From Novipirellula caenicola (GTDB taxonomy: Bacteria > Planctomycetota > Planctomycetia > Pirellulales > Pirellulaceae): a DNA stretch of 64,000 bases. The stretch lies in contig NZ_BAABRO010000023.1 of assembly GCF_039545035.1 (NCBI RefSeq), positions 27,161 through 91,160 on the forward strand, in the 5' to 3' direction. Below are positions 18,331-27,010 of this stretch, piece after piece. The translations under genes were made by a program, and so were the position numbers. The notes beneath the pieces are model-generated. The model did not search any database. It saw only the letters and a program-made list of their open reading frames with translations, and was not told the origin of the DNA. Every line of letters begins with the position of its first letter. Position 1 is the first letter of the stretch.

Positions 18331-19092
18331 GCCCCTCCCGGAGGGAGGGTGAAGTTAATTTTACCTCCCCTTTGGGGAGGTCAGAGTCGGCGGTAGCCAG
18401 CTCTGGGCGGGGGTCGGTGTGTTAGAAATGGATGGTGCAAGCATGGTTTCACCACCCTCCCCGACCGCTTTCAGCGGTCGACCCTCCCGGAGGGAGGGTG
18501 AAAGATTTTACCTCCCTTTTGGGGAGGTCAGAGTCGGCGGTAGCCGGCTCTGGGTGGGGGGCGTTGTGTTAGTCGTGGATTGTTCAAGCGTGGTTTCACC
18601 ACCCTCCCCGACCGCTTCGCGGTCGACCCTCCCGGAGGGAGGGTGAAGTTGATTTCACCTCCCCTTTGGGGAGGTCAGAGTCGGCGGTAGCCGGCTCTGG
18701 GTGGGGCTCGTTGTGTTAGTGGTGGATGGTGCAAGCGTGGTTTCACCACCCTCCCCGACCGCTTCGCGGTCGACCCTCCCGGAGGGAGGGTGAGGTTGAT
18801 TTTACCTCCCCTTTGGGGAGGTCAGAGTCGGCGGTAGCCGGCTCTGGGTGGGGTTCGTGGTGTTAGAAGTGGATGGTGCAAGCGTGGTTTCACCAGCCCT
18901 CCCCGACCGCTTTCAGCGGTCGACCCTCCCGGAGGGAGGGTGAAAGATTTTACCTCCCCCTGTGGGGAGGTTAGAGTCGGCGGTAGCCGGCTCTGGGTGG
19001 GGCTCGTTGTGTTAGAAATGGATGGTGCAAACATGGTTTCACCAGTCCTTCCCGAGCGCCAGCAGCGGCCGATTCTCCAAGAGGGAGGGTGA
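18331..19092 (+). repeat. Array D of the ~147-bp four-hairpin repeat (about 5 units)
   Basis: ACCACCCTCCCC or a variant recurs near 18451, 18598, 18745 and 18892, exactly 147 bp apart, with a partial unit at the start and a decayed final copy near 19040-19092. Same orientation as A-C. It occupies most of the gap between the divergent POTRA gene and the DUF559 gene. Confidence 0.95.
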
Positions 19093-19217
19093 AGATTTTG
19101 GGGTTCCTGGTGGCAATTGTTTTGTGATGCGCGCTGCGAGCGGTAAGATCCAGTTGGCAGCGACGGCGATTCTGATTCGTCGGAGCGACGATCCCACTTC
19201 TAATTGGGACTCTTACG

Positions 19218-19643
19218 ATGGCTTCTGGTCGTGATCGCATCGCCCGCGCACGGGCGCTTCGCAACTCGCAGACGCGAGCGGAAGGGCTTCTGTGGAGCTT
19301 GCTTCGCTCAAAACAACTCTGCGGTTTGAAGTTTCGCCGCCAACATCCGGTCGACCCCTATTTACTGGACATTGCTTGCCTCAGTCACCATCTCGACGTG
19401 GAACTCGATGGGGAGTATCACGACCAGATTGCCGAAGGCGATTTGAAACGGCAACGATATTTAGAGGCGTTAGGTTGGAAGGTGATCTGTTTCCAAAACG
19501 AAGACGTGTTGGAGGACGCCGAGTCGGTATTGCGAGCGATCGCAAGAGAACTGGGGATCACGTATTTGTTTCACAAGCGAACACGAAGTCGCTCCGGAAA
19601 TAGAAGCGAAAATAGTCCCGGACTGAGGAACCCGAAACGGTGA
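19218..19643 (+). CDS. DUF559 (endonuclease-like) protein
   Basis: 141 aa. The whole protein matches the DUF559 pattern, a small PD-(D/E)XK-like fold related to the very-short-patch-repair type: RARALRNSQTRAEGLLWSLL, then LKFRRQHPVDPYLLDIACL, VELDGEYH and RYLEALGWKVICFQNEDVL. The acidic D of LLDIAC and E of VELDG would be the active-site residues. The last ~25 residues are basic and serine-rich. It lies between repeat arrays D and E with about 125 and 55 bases of unique sequence on either side. Its function is not known; a nuclease role is inferred from the fold. Confidence 0.87.
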   Translation: MASGRDRIARARALRNSQTRAEGLLWSLLRSKQLCGLKFRRQHPVDPYLLDIACLSHHLDVELDGEYHDQIAEGDLKRQRYLEALGWKVICFQNEDVLEDAESVLRAIARELGITYLFHKRTRSRSGNRSENSPGLRNPKR

Positions 19644-19694
19644 ATTTTAATGTTCGTCGTGTTTGGTGGTTCGTGTTGTTTGATAGTGGAGCGG

Positions 19695-20222
19695 AGGTGT
19701 GGTGGAGCGTGCACGTTTAAGGTATCTAGCCCTCCCCGGCCGCATCGTGCGGCCGCCCCTCCCGGAGGGAGGGTGAATCGATTTCACCTCCCCTTTGGGG
19801 AGGTCAGAGTCGGCGGTAGCCGGCTCTGGGTGGGGCTCGTTGTGTTAGAAGTGGATGGTGCAAGCATGGTTTCACCACCCTCCCCGACCGCTTTCAGCGG
19901 TCGACCCTCCCGGAGGGAGGGTGAAAGATTTTACCTCCCCTTTGGGGAGGTCAGAGTCGGCGGTAGCCGGCTCTGCGTGGGGTTCGTTGTGTTAGAAGTG
20001 GATTGTGCAAGCGTGGTTTCACCACCCTCCCCGACCGCTTTCAGCGGCCGACCCTCCCGGAGGGAGGGTGAATTGGTTTTACCTCCCCTTGGGGGAGGTC
20101 AGAGTCGGCGGTAGCCGGCTCTGGGTGGGGCTCGTTGTGTTAGAAGTGGATGGTGCAAGCATGGTTTCACCACCCTCCCCGACCGCTTTCAGCGGTCGAC
20201 CCTCCCGGAGGGAGGGTGAATT
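19695..20222 (+). repeat. Array E of the ~147-bp four-hairpin repeat (about 3.5 units)
   Basis: Starts with a subtype bearing GGCCGCATCGTGCGGCC in the first hairpin, then three units with the GACCGCTTTCAGCGGTC hairpin (one copy reads GGCCG), ending 20 bases before the stop of the EboD-like gene. Same orientation as A-D. Confidence 0.95.
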
Positions 20223-20241
20223 GGGGCTGGCGGCACGGCTT

Positions 20242-21414
20242 TTAGTTCGCGGGGATCGCTTTGGCCTTGGCGATGCTGCCGAGTCGCTCGATCGCGGTCT
20301 TCATGGCGAGGGCGTCGATCTCGTGCACGTTGATCGGGTCGCCTATCCCGCGAAGCATCGTGATCGTCAATCGGCCGCCCAGATGCTGGCGGAATTCCTC
20401 GAGGCCTTGCATCAATCGATCAACGGGCTCTAAACAGGGATGCCAAAGTTGAATTCCTAGATCATGCAAGCATTGCACCGCCATCTCCGCATCCTGGCGA
20501 GGCAATCCAAATCTGATCGAGGAATACAAGCAATCGATCGCCACTCCGATTGCGACCGCTTCGCCGTGACGTATTTGATAGCGTGATAGCGTCTCCAACT
20601 TATGGGCCGACCAGTGGCCAAAGTCCAACGGGCGAGCTTCGAGCATCTCGAACGGATCACCGCCTTCGGTAATATGCTGCATATGCAGCACGCAAGAACG
20701 GTGGATCGCTCGCCGCGACAACTCGGGATCTCGTCCGGAAATCTGCGACGCATGTTCGGCCAACCAGTGGAATTCGTCTGCATCCTTCAACAGCGAAACC
20801 TTCACCGCTTCGCTCAATCCGCTACAGAATTCTCGGTCGGGTAACGTTTCCAATAATGCCGAGTCGTTGACGACGGCCCAAGGAACGGCAAAGGTTCCGA
20901 TCCAATTCTTTTTGTCAAAATAGTTGATTGCGTTTTTGACCCCCACGCCCGAATCGGCCTGCGCAAGTGTGGTGGTAGGCAACCGCACCAATCGGATCCC
21001 GCGATGGGCAATCGCGGCGGCATAGCCCACCGCGTCCAACATGGCACCGCCACCGATGGCGATCACGTAGCTGCGGCGGTCAAGATTCAGGTCATGAATC
21101 CGTTGCAAAATCTCTTCCACCGCCGTTTGCGTGTTTTTGATCGGTTCACCCCCCTCGACCAAGATGGTGGGGCACGTCAACTCGATCGATTCTTCGCTGC
21201 GGAGCTGTGATTGGATCTGGGTTACACGGTCGCTCGATTCGGCTACCGATCGTTCCGCGATCAACAACACTCGAGCACGACCGTTGTCTCCGCCGTCCAG
21301 TAAATCGACCAATACCGAGAAATCGTCGCCTGCAACGTCGTCCGTCACCCGCAACCGATGAACGAAGGTGGCGGTGAAGGCAACGTCGGTCGAATTGGAG
21401 AGACGATTCAGCAT
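20242..21414 (-). CDS. EboD-like sugar-phosphate cyclase (3-dehydroquinate synthase superfamily)
   Basis: 390 aa from the ATG at 21414. NAD-binding and metal-binding features of the 3-dehydroquinate synthase fold are clear: YVIAIGGGAMLDAVGYAAA, RLPTTTLAQADSGVGVKNAIN, SGLSEAVKVSLLKD, and the zinc ligands in LDFGHWSAHKLE and RHGEAVAIG. The GHWSAHKLE and ADSGVGVKNAINYF patterns match the EboD group better than housekeeping AroB. In other organisms EboD sits with eboABCEF genes, none of which is here. The reaction catalysed by EboD is not established. A GTG at 21450 could extend it by 12 residues. Confidence 0.8.
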   Translation of the reverse strand: MLNRLSNSTDVAFTATFVHRLRVTDDVAGDDFSVLVDLLDGGDNGRARVLLIAERSVAESSDRVTQIQSQLRSEESIELTCPTILVEGGEPIKNTQTAVEEILQRIHDLNLDRRSYVIAIGGGAMLDAVGYAAAIAHRGIRLVRLPTTTLAQADSGVGVKNAINYFDKKNWIGTFAVPWAVVNDSALLETLPDREFCSGLSEAVKVSLLKDADEFHWLAEHASQISGRDPELSRRAIHRSCVLHMQHITEGGDPFEMLEARPLDFGHWSAHKLETLSRYQIRHGEAVAIGVAIDCLYSSIRFGLPRQDAEMAVQCLHDLGIQLWHPCLEPVDRLMQGLEEFRQHLGGRLTITMLRGIGDPINVHEIDALAMKTAIERLGSIAKAKAIPAN

Positions 21415-21513
21415 GGATATCTTTGAAGGGGTTGCTTTTGCGAATTGCACGCGGTGGACATCATCGAGGGCAGAACTTTCGGTGCGGAAAAGAACCGGTG
21501 TCCTATTTCAATA

Positions 21514-22431
21514 CTAATACGTTTCCTCTTTCCAATCTCGCCATAGCCAACGCAGCGAATCAGGGAAAATCGCTCCGCCATGTTTTCCGTTGTGCGCCTC
21601 GGTGCCAAAAACCAGTTTGTAGTCGTAATCTTTGAACGCCAACGCCTTGGCCATTTGACGATTAGCCAAAGGCCAGTTTCCGAATTGGTTATCGAGATCG
21701 TTCTCGCCATCTTGTAGGAATACACGAATCGGCTTTTTGTCCGCTTTACGAATCATGGGCGGATAATTGTGACCGCCGCGAAGGTCGACGAAGCTGCCGA
21801 TGTGGCTGAGGACTTTCTGGAATTGGTCGGGACGATGCCAAGCGACGCTGAAGGCGCAGATGCCGCCGGAGCTGTTGCCGCAGATGGCTCGCATTTTGGG
21901 ATTCTTCGAAATTCGGTAGTCTTTTTCCATTTCGGGAAGAATTTCAGTCAATAGGAATTCGGCGTAATCGTTGCTGACCGTGTCGTATTCGAAACTGCGG
22001 TTGCTAGGCCGGGGACTCCAGCCACGTTTTTCCGGAAGTTCGCCTTTGTGACCAGGATCGATCATCACGGCGATCGTGACCGGCATGTCTCCTTTGGCGA
22101 TCAAATTGTCGAAAACGACTGGGACTCGGAAATCTCCCTTGGTTCCTTCAAAGGCGTGGCCGTCTTGGAAAACCATCAACGCAGCAGGGGTTTTGCCATC
22201 GTATTGGGCGGGCACATACACGCTGTAGCGTCGCCGTGTGCCTTCGAACACCTTGCTTGAATCCCAGACATGCTGAGTCACTTTGCCATGAGGGACCGCG
22301 TCATTGGGTTGCGAATCGGGGCCGTGTTGGTAGTCCTCGGCAGACGCTGGCTGGGAACCGATTGCCATGGCCAAAACGCAGGGGGCGATTAAATAGGCCG
22401 CCGTAGCGGCGAGGGCCTGTAACGAACGCAT
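21514..22431 (-). CDS. Secreted esterase of the enterochelin-esterase (Fes/IroE-like) family
   Basis: 305 aa with a signal peptide (hydrophobic ~5-25, ending PASA). The alpha/beta-hydrolase shows the nucleophile elbow in RAICGNSSGGICAF, with the Ser in the G-x-S-x-G-like NSSGG motif. YSVYVPAQYDG, ALMVFQDGHAFEG and a late GTEAHNGKHGG with the catalytic histidine follow. Such enzymes hydrolyse ester-linked siderophores or other esters, and the planctomycete versions are often in degradation clusters; the true substrate is unknown. It lies between the EboD-like gene and the divergent aldo/keto reductase. Confidence 0.82.
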   Translation of the reverse strand: MRSLQALAATAAYLIAPCVLAMAIGSQPASAEDYQHGPDSQPNDAVPHGKVTQHVWDSSKVFEGTRRRYSVYVPAQYDGKTPAALMVFQDGHAFEGTKGDFRVPVVFDNLIAKGDMPVTIAVMIDPGHKGELPEKRGWSPRPSNRSFEYDTVSNDYAEFLLTEILPEMEKDYRISKNPKMRAICGNSSGGICAFSVAWHRPDQFQKVLSHIGSFVDLRGGHNYPPMIRKADKKPIRVFLQDGENDLDNQFGNWPLANRQMAKALAFKDYDYKLVFGTEAHNGKHGGAIFPDSLRWLWRDWKEETY

Positions 22432-22755
22432 AAGTCAGACTCGAAAGGCAAAGGAGGGATCGTTGGGGGGAGGGACGCCGAGACGTCTGTTGCTATTTTA
22501 GCAGCTCAGAACCGTTTTTTCGCGTGGGCTTGGCATGAAAAGGACATTCCACCTGTGTCGTCCGCCGCGGGCAACGCTGTGAAGCATTTTCTGGCAGCAC
22601 CCTTCAATTGAAGCTGTGATGCGTATTTGCGTGGCAACCATCCACAGCCATGTGAGCCGTCGCTTCGAAACGCGGATGCCGGCCGTTGCTCGAGGGCGTA
22701 TTCGCGCGAACATCAAAATTCACCCTCTCTTTCATTCCACTTTGAACTGATCGTG
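22432..22755. other. Divergent intergenic region, esterase / aldo-keto reductase
   Basis: 324 bases. The aldo/keto reductase frame is open from 22627 but the sequence before 22756 has no family similarity. Promoters for both genes are expected here; none could be assigned. Confidence 0.4.
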
Positions 22756-23793
22756 ATGCAAAAGAAGCGTTTAGGAAGTAGCGGTGTCGTTGTTAGCAAT
22801 ATTTGCATGGGAACGATGACCTTTGGTAACCAATGTGACGAAAAATGCAGTCATGCGATCTGTGACTTGGCGTTCGATTCGGGCATCGACTTTTTTGATG
22901 CGGCCGAGATCTATCCGGTGCCCCCCAACAAAGACACGATTGGGGTGACCGAACAGATTTTTGGTCGCTGGTTAAAAAACAAACCGCGTGAATCGGTGGT
23001 GGTGGCCACCAAAGTCACCGGGCCGGCCCACGGATGGTTCTGTCCCCCGGTTCGTCACGGCAAAACGTCGATCGACCGGCACCAGATTTTACGAGCATGC
23101 GATGCATCGCTTCGCCGTTTGGGGACCGACTACATCGATCTGTATCAAATCCATTGGCCGGATCATGGGCTGCCTTACGAAGAGGTCTTGGGGGCGCTGA
23201 CTGAGCTGCGTGATGCGGGCAAGGTCCGCGTTATCGGTTGCAGCAACGAAACGAGCTGGGGCGTGATGAAAAGTTTGTGGACCGCCGACGTTCAAGGGCT
23301 CGATCGCTACGAAACCGTGCAAAATAACTTCAGTTTGATCAATCGCCGCTGCGAAAGTGAGCTGGCGCAGGTGCTGCGAAACGAGAAAATGAGTCTGCTG
23401 CCGTATTCGCCGCTCGGCGGGGGTGTGTTGACCGGCAAGTACAACGTCTCGCCTCCACCGGGGGCCCGCTTTACCGATTACCTGCTCAACGGCGAACAGC
23501 GGCAACGAAAAATGGCGGAGCGGTTTGTCAACGAACGCACGATCGAAACCACTCGGCGGATGGAAGAGATCGCTGAGTCGATTGGCACGACGGTCACCGC
23601 GATGGCCGTCGCGTGGAGCCGCCAGCATGACTTTGTCGCTTCGACCATCATCGGCGCGACCAGCACCGAACAGTTGCTGGAATCGTTGGCGGCACGCGAT
23701 TTAGTGTTGGACAGCGAAACGTTGGCGCGCATTGATCAAGTTGACGCCGAGATCCCCAACCCCATGACCGAAGACGGATTGCGACGGTTGTAA
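22756..23793 (+). CDS. Aldo/keto reductase, Tas/YajO-like
   Basis: 345 aa (beta/alpha)8 NADPH-dependent oxidoreductase. It starts MQKKRLGSSGVVVSNICMG, the usual opening of the family, and shows the catalytic D48, Y53 (FFDAAEIYPVP), K86 (VVVATKV) and the IHWPDHG histidine near 135. NNFSLINRRCESEL and LPYSPLGGGVLTGKY are typical of Tas-like members. The VTEQIFGRWL segment also fits. The ATG at 22756 is chosen from the family start. Substrate unknown; usually a carbonyl or quinone. Confidence 0.9.
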   Translation: MQKKRLGSSGVVVSNICMGTMTFGNQCDEKCSHAICDLAFDSGIDFFDAAEIYPVPPNKDTIGVTEQIFGRWLKNKPRESVVVATKVTGPAHGWFCPPVRHGKTSIDRHQILRACDASLRRLGTDYIDLYQIHWPDHGLPYEEVLGALTELRDAGKVRVIGCSNETSWGVMKSLWTADVQGLDRYETVQNNFSLINRRCESELAQVLRNEKMSLLPYSPLGGGVLTGKYNVSPPPGARFTDYLLNGEQRQRKMAERFVNERTIETTRRMEEIAESIGTTVTAMAVAWSRQHDFVASTIIGATSTEQLLESLAARDLVLDSETLARIDQVDAEIPNPMTEDGLRRL

Positions 23794-23900
23794 CGATTGG
23801 GCGGCCAAAAAGCGTTGTAGGACGAGGCAATTACAAAAATTCCTTTGTCAGGTTCGCTTTTTTATCTCGCATTGCAAAAACGTGAACTATTTTGGCGTTC

Positions 23901-24458
23901 ATGAAGAACGTCATCATGGTCCTAGCGAATCTCGTGATTGCGAGCCAATGTGGTGCAGCCGATTGGTTGACGCTGCCGGGCAAATTTTCGCACGATCCGG
24001 TGACGTCGCAGCGGGTCGACCAATTCCAGCCCATGGCGACGCCTGCGGTTCCCGAGGTCGCGAATTTTAGGACCAGCGGCTACACGCACGTGCGTAGTCG
24101 TTTGAACTATGCCCAATCCTCGGACAACTACCATCGCGTCGAAACTTGGGGTGATCCGGTCCGTCCCTATGGTGAATGGCAATTACCGTTTCGTCCCTAC
24201 AGTGTTCCCTACGCTGCTTGGGGAGCCCCTTTTGCCGGGCTGAATATCACGCCATACGGATACGGCCCCGGTGCGTTCAGTGGTGCTGGCGGCAATGGGT
24301 TTGGCGGAAGCGGATGGGGACCGCCAGGACCGCGAAATTACGGAACAGGACGCGATGGCGTTGGCAATGACGGCGTTGGCGGCCATCGAACCAATCCCCA
24401 TGACTCTCACCGTCATCGTTCCGGCTATCCGCCCCAAGCCGATTGGCCTCGCAGGTAA
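23901..24458 (+). CDS. Secreted hypothetical protein, Gly/Pro/Tyr-rich C-terminus
   Basis: 185 aa. The N-terminus (MKNVIMVLANLVIASQCGA) is a likely signal peptide. The rest is low in charge and carries PYGEWQLPFRPYSVPYAAWG and a Gly-rich, His-ending tail with RNYGTGRDGVGND and HDSHRHRSGY. I recognise no domain. The last 34 bases overlap the 3' end of the guaD gene on the opposite strand, a convergent overlap. A TTG at 23892 could extend it by three codons. Confidence 0.6.
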   Translation: MKNVIMVLANLVIASQCGAADWLTLPGKFSHDPVTSQRVDQFQPMATPAVPEVANFRTSGYTHVRSRLNYAQSSDNYHRVETWGDPVRPYGEWQLPFRPYSVPYAAWGAPFAGLNITPYGYGPGAFSGAGGNGFGGSGWGPPGPRNYGTGRDGVGNDGVGGHRTNPHDSHRHRSGYPPQADWPRR

Positions 24459-25738
24459 GTCTGTTTGATCCAGCGATCATCCCAAGCGAACATCAGCTGC
24501 GACAAGGGATCGATGATCGAATCGTCTCCTTGCATTTGAATGGCAAAGTCGGGCTCGATCACCACCACATCAGCGCGGTGTCCCTCGCAGAGCTGGCCAA
24601 CGTTGTCCCAGCCTAGTGCGTCGGCGGCTCCGGCGGTGATGTCATGCCAGGCTGACGCAGCCGTAGGCGGCGGGTTGCCCAGCGATGCGGCGGTTTCGAT
24701 CGCTGCCCGTGCCACGCAGACCATGCTGCGATTAAAACCGGCACCAATATCACTGCCCAGCACCACGTCGACGTTTGCCTCAGCAAGAGGTTTTCGATTC
24801 ATTCGCCCTGAGCCAAGGAACTGATTGGCGGTTGGGCAATGAGCGACAATCGAATCGTGCTTCGCCAATGTTTGATGATCGGTTGCATCCAAGTGCACGG
24901 CGTGCCCCAGGATCGTTCGCGGCGTCAACAGTCCAGCTTGCTGATAAACGTCGACATAACGAGCGGAATCAAACAGTTCCGCCACACGAGCGCATTCGTG
25001 TTGGGTTTCCGCCAAATGAGTTTGAACTGCCGCGTGTTGCTGGGCCGCCAATGCACCAGCGGACTCCAATAGCGGCGGCGAACACGTGATCGCAAATCGC
25101 GGCGTCACGGCGGCTTCCATTTCTGCATTCGGTGGAAAACTTTGGAGCGTCTTGGCCGCCTGGTCAATCAATTGGTTGGTTTCACCGCAGAGGTCCTGCG
25201 GCGCGTTGCGATCCATCAACACTTGCCCGATCATTCCTCGGAAACCCATCTGCGTCGCTAGCTCTAACGCCGCCATGGTCGATTCGTGATGGACCGTCGT
25301 GTAGCCACAGAAGCTGGTCGTTCCGAACGACAGCAATTGGTTGAGAACCGAGCGAGTCGTGCTGCGAGCAAAGTCGACGTCTTGCCAGGCACGCTCGGCT
25401 GGAAATGTGACCTGGTCCAGCCACTTCAGCAGCGGCATCCCATGGGCGCCGATGATGCCAAACTGAGACAAGTGCAGATGGGCGTCGATGAAGCCGGGGG
25501 CGATCACCCGCTCGCCAGGACGAAGGGGGCGGGATCGATTCGCGGGACTGGTCCCAGCGTGGGCCTCGCCAAGCTCGTTTTGGCCTCGCTCATTTTCGCT
25601 GATAAGTTCACTGCCGGGATCGTCATCAAAGTCGACATTCACGATTTGCTCTCCGTGGATGCGAATCGAGCCTGATCGCAGCGTAATCTGTCGTCGGTGG
25701 GGATCCGCAACAAGCAATCGTCCGGTAAGTGTGGTCAT
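24425..25738 (-). CDS. guaD: Guanine deaminase (amidohydrolase family)
   Basis: 437 aa zinc-dependent hydrolase that converts guanine to xanthine. The metal motif is DAHLHLSQ (H87, H89), followed by MPLLKWLDQVTFPAERAW, a signature of guanine deaminases, then GMIGQVLMDRNAPQDL, QTHLAETQHE, GHAVHL, VAHCPTANQFLGSG and GSDIGAGFNRSM. An insert of ~30 polar residues (about 41-72) sits in the small beta domain. ATG at 25738; a TTG 12 bases earlier is less likely. The MDRNAP and TFPAE signatures separate it from chlorohydrolases and SAH deaminases. Confidence 0.88.
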   Translation of the reverse strand: MTTLTGRLLVADPHRRQITLRSGSIRIHGEQIVNVDFDDDPGSELISENERGQNELGEAHAGTSPANRSRPLRPGERVIAPGFIDAHLHLSQFGIIGAHGMPLLKWLDQVTFPAERAWQDVDFARSTTRSVLNQLLSFGTTSFCGYTTVHHESTMAALELATQMGFRGMIGQVLMDRNAPQDLCGETNQLIDQAAKTLQSFPPNAEMEAAVTPRFAITCSPPLLESAGALAAQQHAAVQTHLAETQHECARVAELFDSARYVDVYQQAGLLTPRTILGHAVHLDATDHQTLAKHDSIVAHCPTANQFLGSGRMNRKPLAEANVDVVLGSDIGAGFNRSMVCVARAAIETAASLGNPPPTAASAWHDITAGAADALGWDNVGQLCEGHRADVVVIEPDFAIQMQGDDSIIDPLSQLMFAWDDRWIKQTYLRGQSAWGG

Positions 25739-26305
25739 TCCGTTCGCCAAGGGGTTGTTTGATCGTCGTGCAATTTGGCCGACCGTCCGCCGAATCTGGG
25801 GTGAATCCTAAGGCTCAAAGTCGTCTTTTACCCGCGATTTTTCAAGTGCATGATCGCCGATTTCGTCCCGACGCAAGCCTTGGGATTCCTCTGGATTTGC
25901 CATCGGGTTTGAGGTTGTCAAGCGGTCCAATCACCGGGAATGGAACGGGATATGCTGTTTCTGGACTCGTCACAGAATGAATCGTGGTGGGCGGCGGGTC
26001 AGTATCTGCATTTTCGGGTTCGGCGTCGCGCATCGCACCGCAGCCACATGAGTGCGCAACGTTCCCAAGGGAAGCGATCACGTTCAGCGATGAGACGGTT
26101 ATGCAATGAACTCTCATTTAATGATACGGACGTTGGGCCATCGACGTTGGCGAAACGCGTGGGGGGACCGGCGTGGGACGAGTCGCCTCTTGGATTTCGA
26201 ACGTGATCCAAGGCTGCAGTCGGACGGTTCGTACCGTGCCGTTGCGAAAGGAGTCGACCGTGGGCGGAGACCGCCGGTCGAGTGGATTTGATAGGGGAAA
26301 CTTTC
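25739..26305. other. Intergenic stretch between guaD and the HPt gene
   Basis: About 570 bases. Short open frames occur on both strands (up to ~130 codons) but none shows a domain or consistent start. Expected to hold the promoters for guaD (leftward) and the HPt gene (rightward). Confidence 0.4.
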
Positions 26306-26722
26306 GTGAAAGTTCGATCCAATATGGTTCAAAAGCAAACATCCGCAGGCGGTCGTCGCAGTAAAAATTCTGCGCAGCTGAATCCGTGCCAATCCTCCGT
26401 TTTCGCTGAGGCGCTCGGGCGACTCGGCGGCGATGAGGACTTGTTACGCGAACTCGCTGCGATCTTGGTCGATGATGTTCCGCCTTTGGTCCAGGGGCTG
26501 CAAAGTGCAATCGCGTCGGGTGATTTTAGCGAAGCCCATCGCGACTCGCATGCTTTGAAAGGCTTGGTGGTCACCTTTGACGAGCGAGGGTGCGGATTGA
26601 TGATCAGCGAGCTGATGACCGCACTCAAAGAAGAAAATTCACACGAAATTCATCGTCTCTCTCGCAACTGTATCGAAGTGGTCGAAAATTTGAGAATGAA
26701 CTGCAAGCGGTTGCTCGATTAA
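26306..26722 (+). CDS. Orphan histidine phosphotransfer (HPt) domain protein
   Basis: 138 aa four-helix HPt protein that would pass phosphate between histidine kinases and response regulators. The phospho-accepting histidine is H82 in AHRDSHALKGL, preceded by DLLRELAAILVDDVPPLVQ and followed by LMISELMTALK, with C-terminal helix 4 to LLD. I prefer the GTG at 26306, which has AGGGG about eight bases upstream; a later ATG at 26324 is also possible. No kinase or regulator is adjacent, so its partners are elsewhere. Confidence 0.82.
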   Translation: MKVRSNMVQKQTSAGGRRSKNSAQLNPCQSSVFAEALGRLGGDEDLLRELAAILVDDVPPLVQGLQSAIASGDFSEAHRDSHALKGLVVTFDERGCGLMISELMTALKEENSHEIHRLSRNCIEVVENLRMNCKRLLD

Positions 26723-27010
26723 GTGGTTCGCCGGTGGTGGGCGATTGACCTTAATCTAAATGCGTTAAGACGCTGTTTTGACGCCGCGACTCCATTGCGG
26801 TGCTTTCGTCATCGCCAACGGCATGTGAATGCTCTCTCGGTTGTTGTGAAGCCCATTGTCGGTGCTACGCAATCGTGTTTGCACTCGCTATGATCGGGAG
26901 GTGAATTTCATCGCCCCCTTTCGAATCACCCTGCGTTGCCACGTTTGACCCAGCGCTCGGTTGCCTCGGCAACCGTTGGTTCGGTTCCCCGTTGCGGTTC
27001 AATTGATTTT

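Noticed and set aside
25842..26117. 91-codon minus-strand open frame in the guaD-HPt gap
   Set aside because: No domain, no SD, no secretion signal, and overlapping open frames on the other strand.
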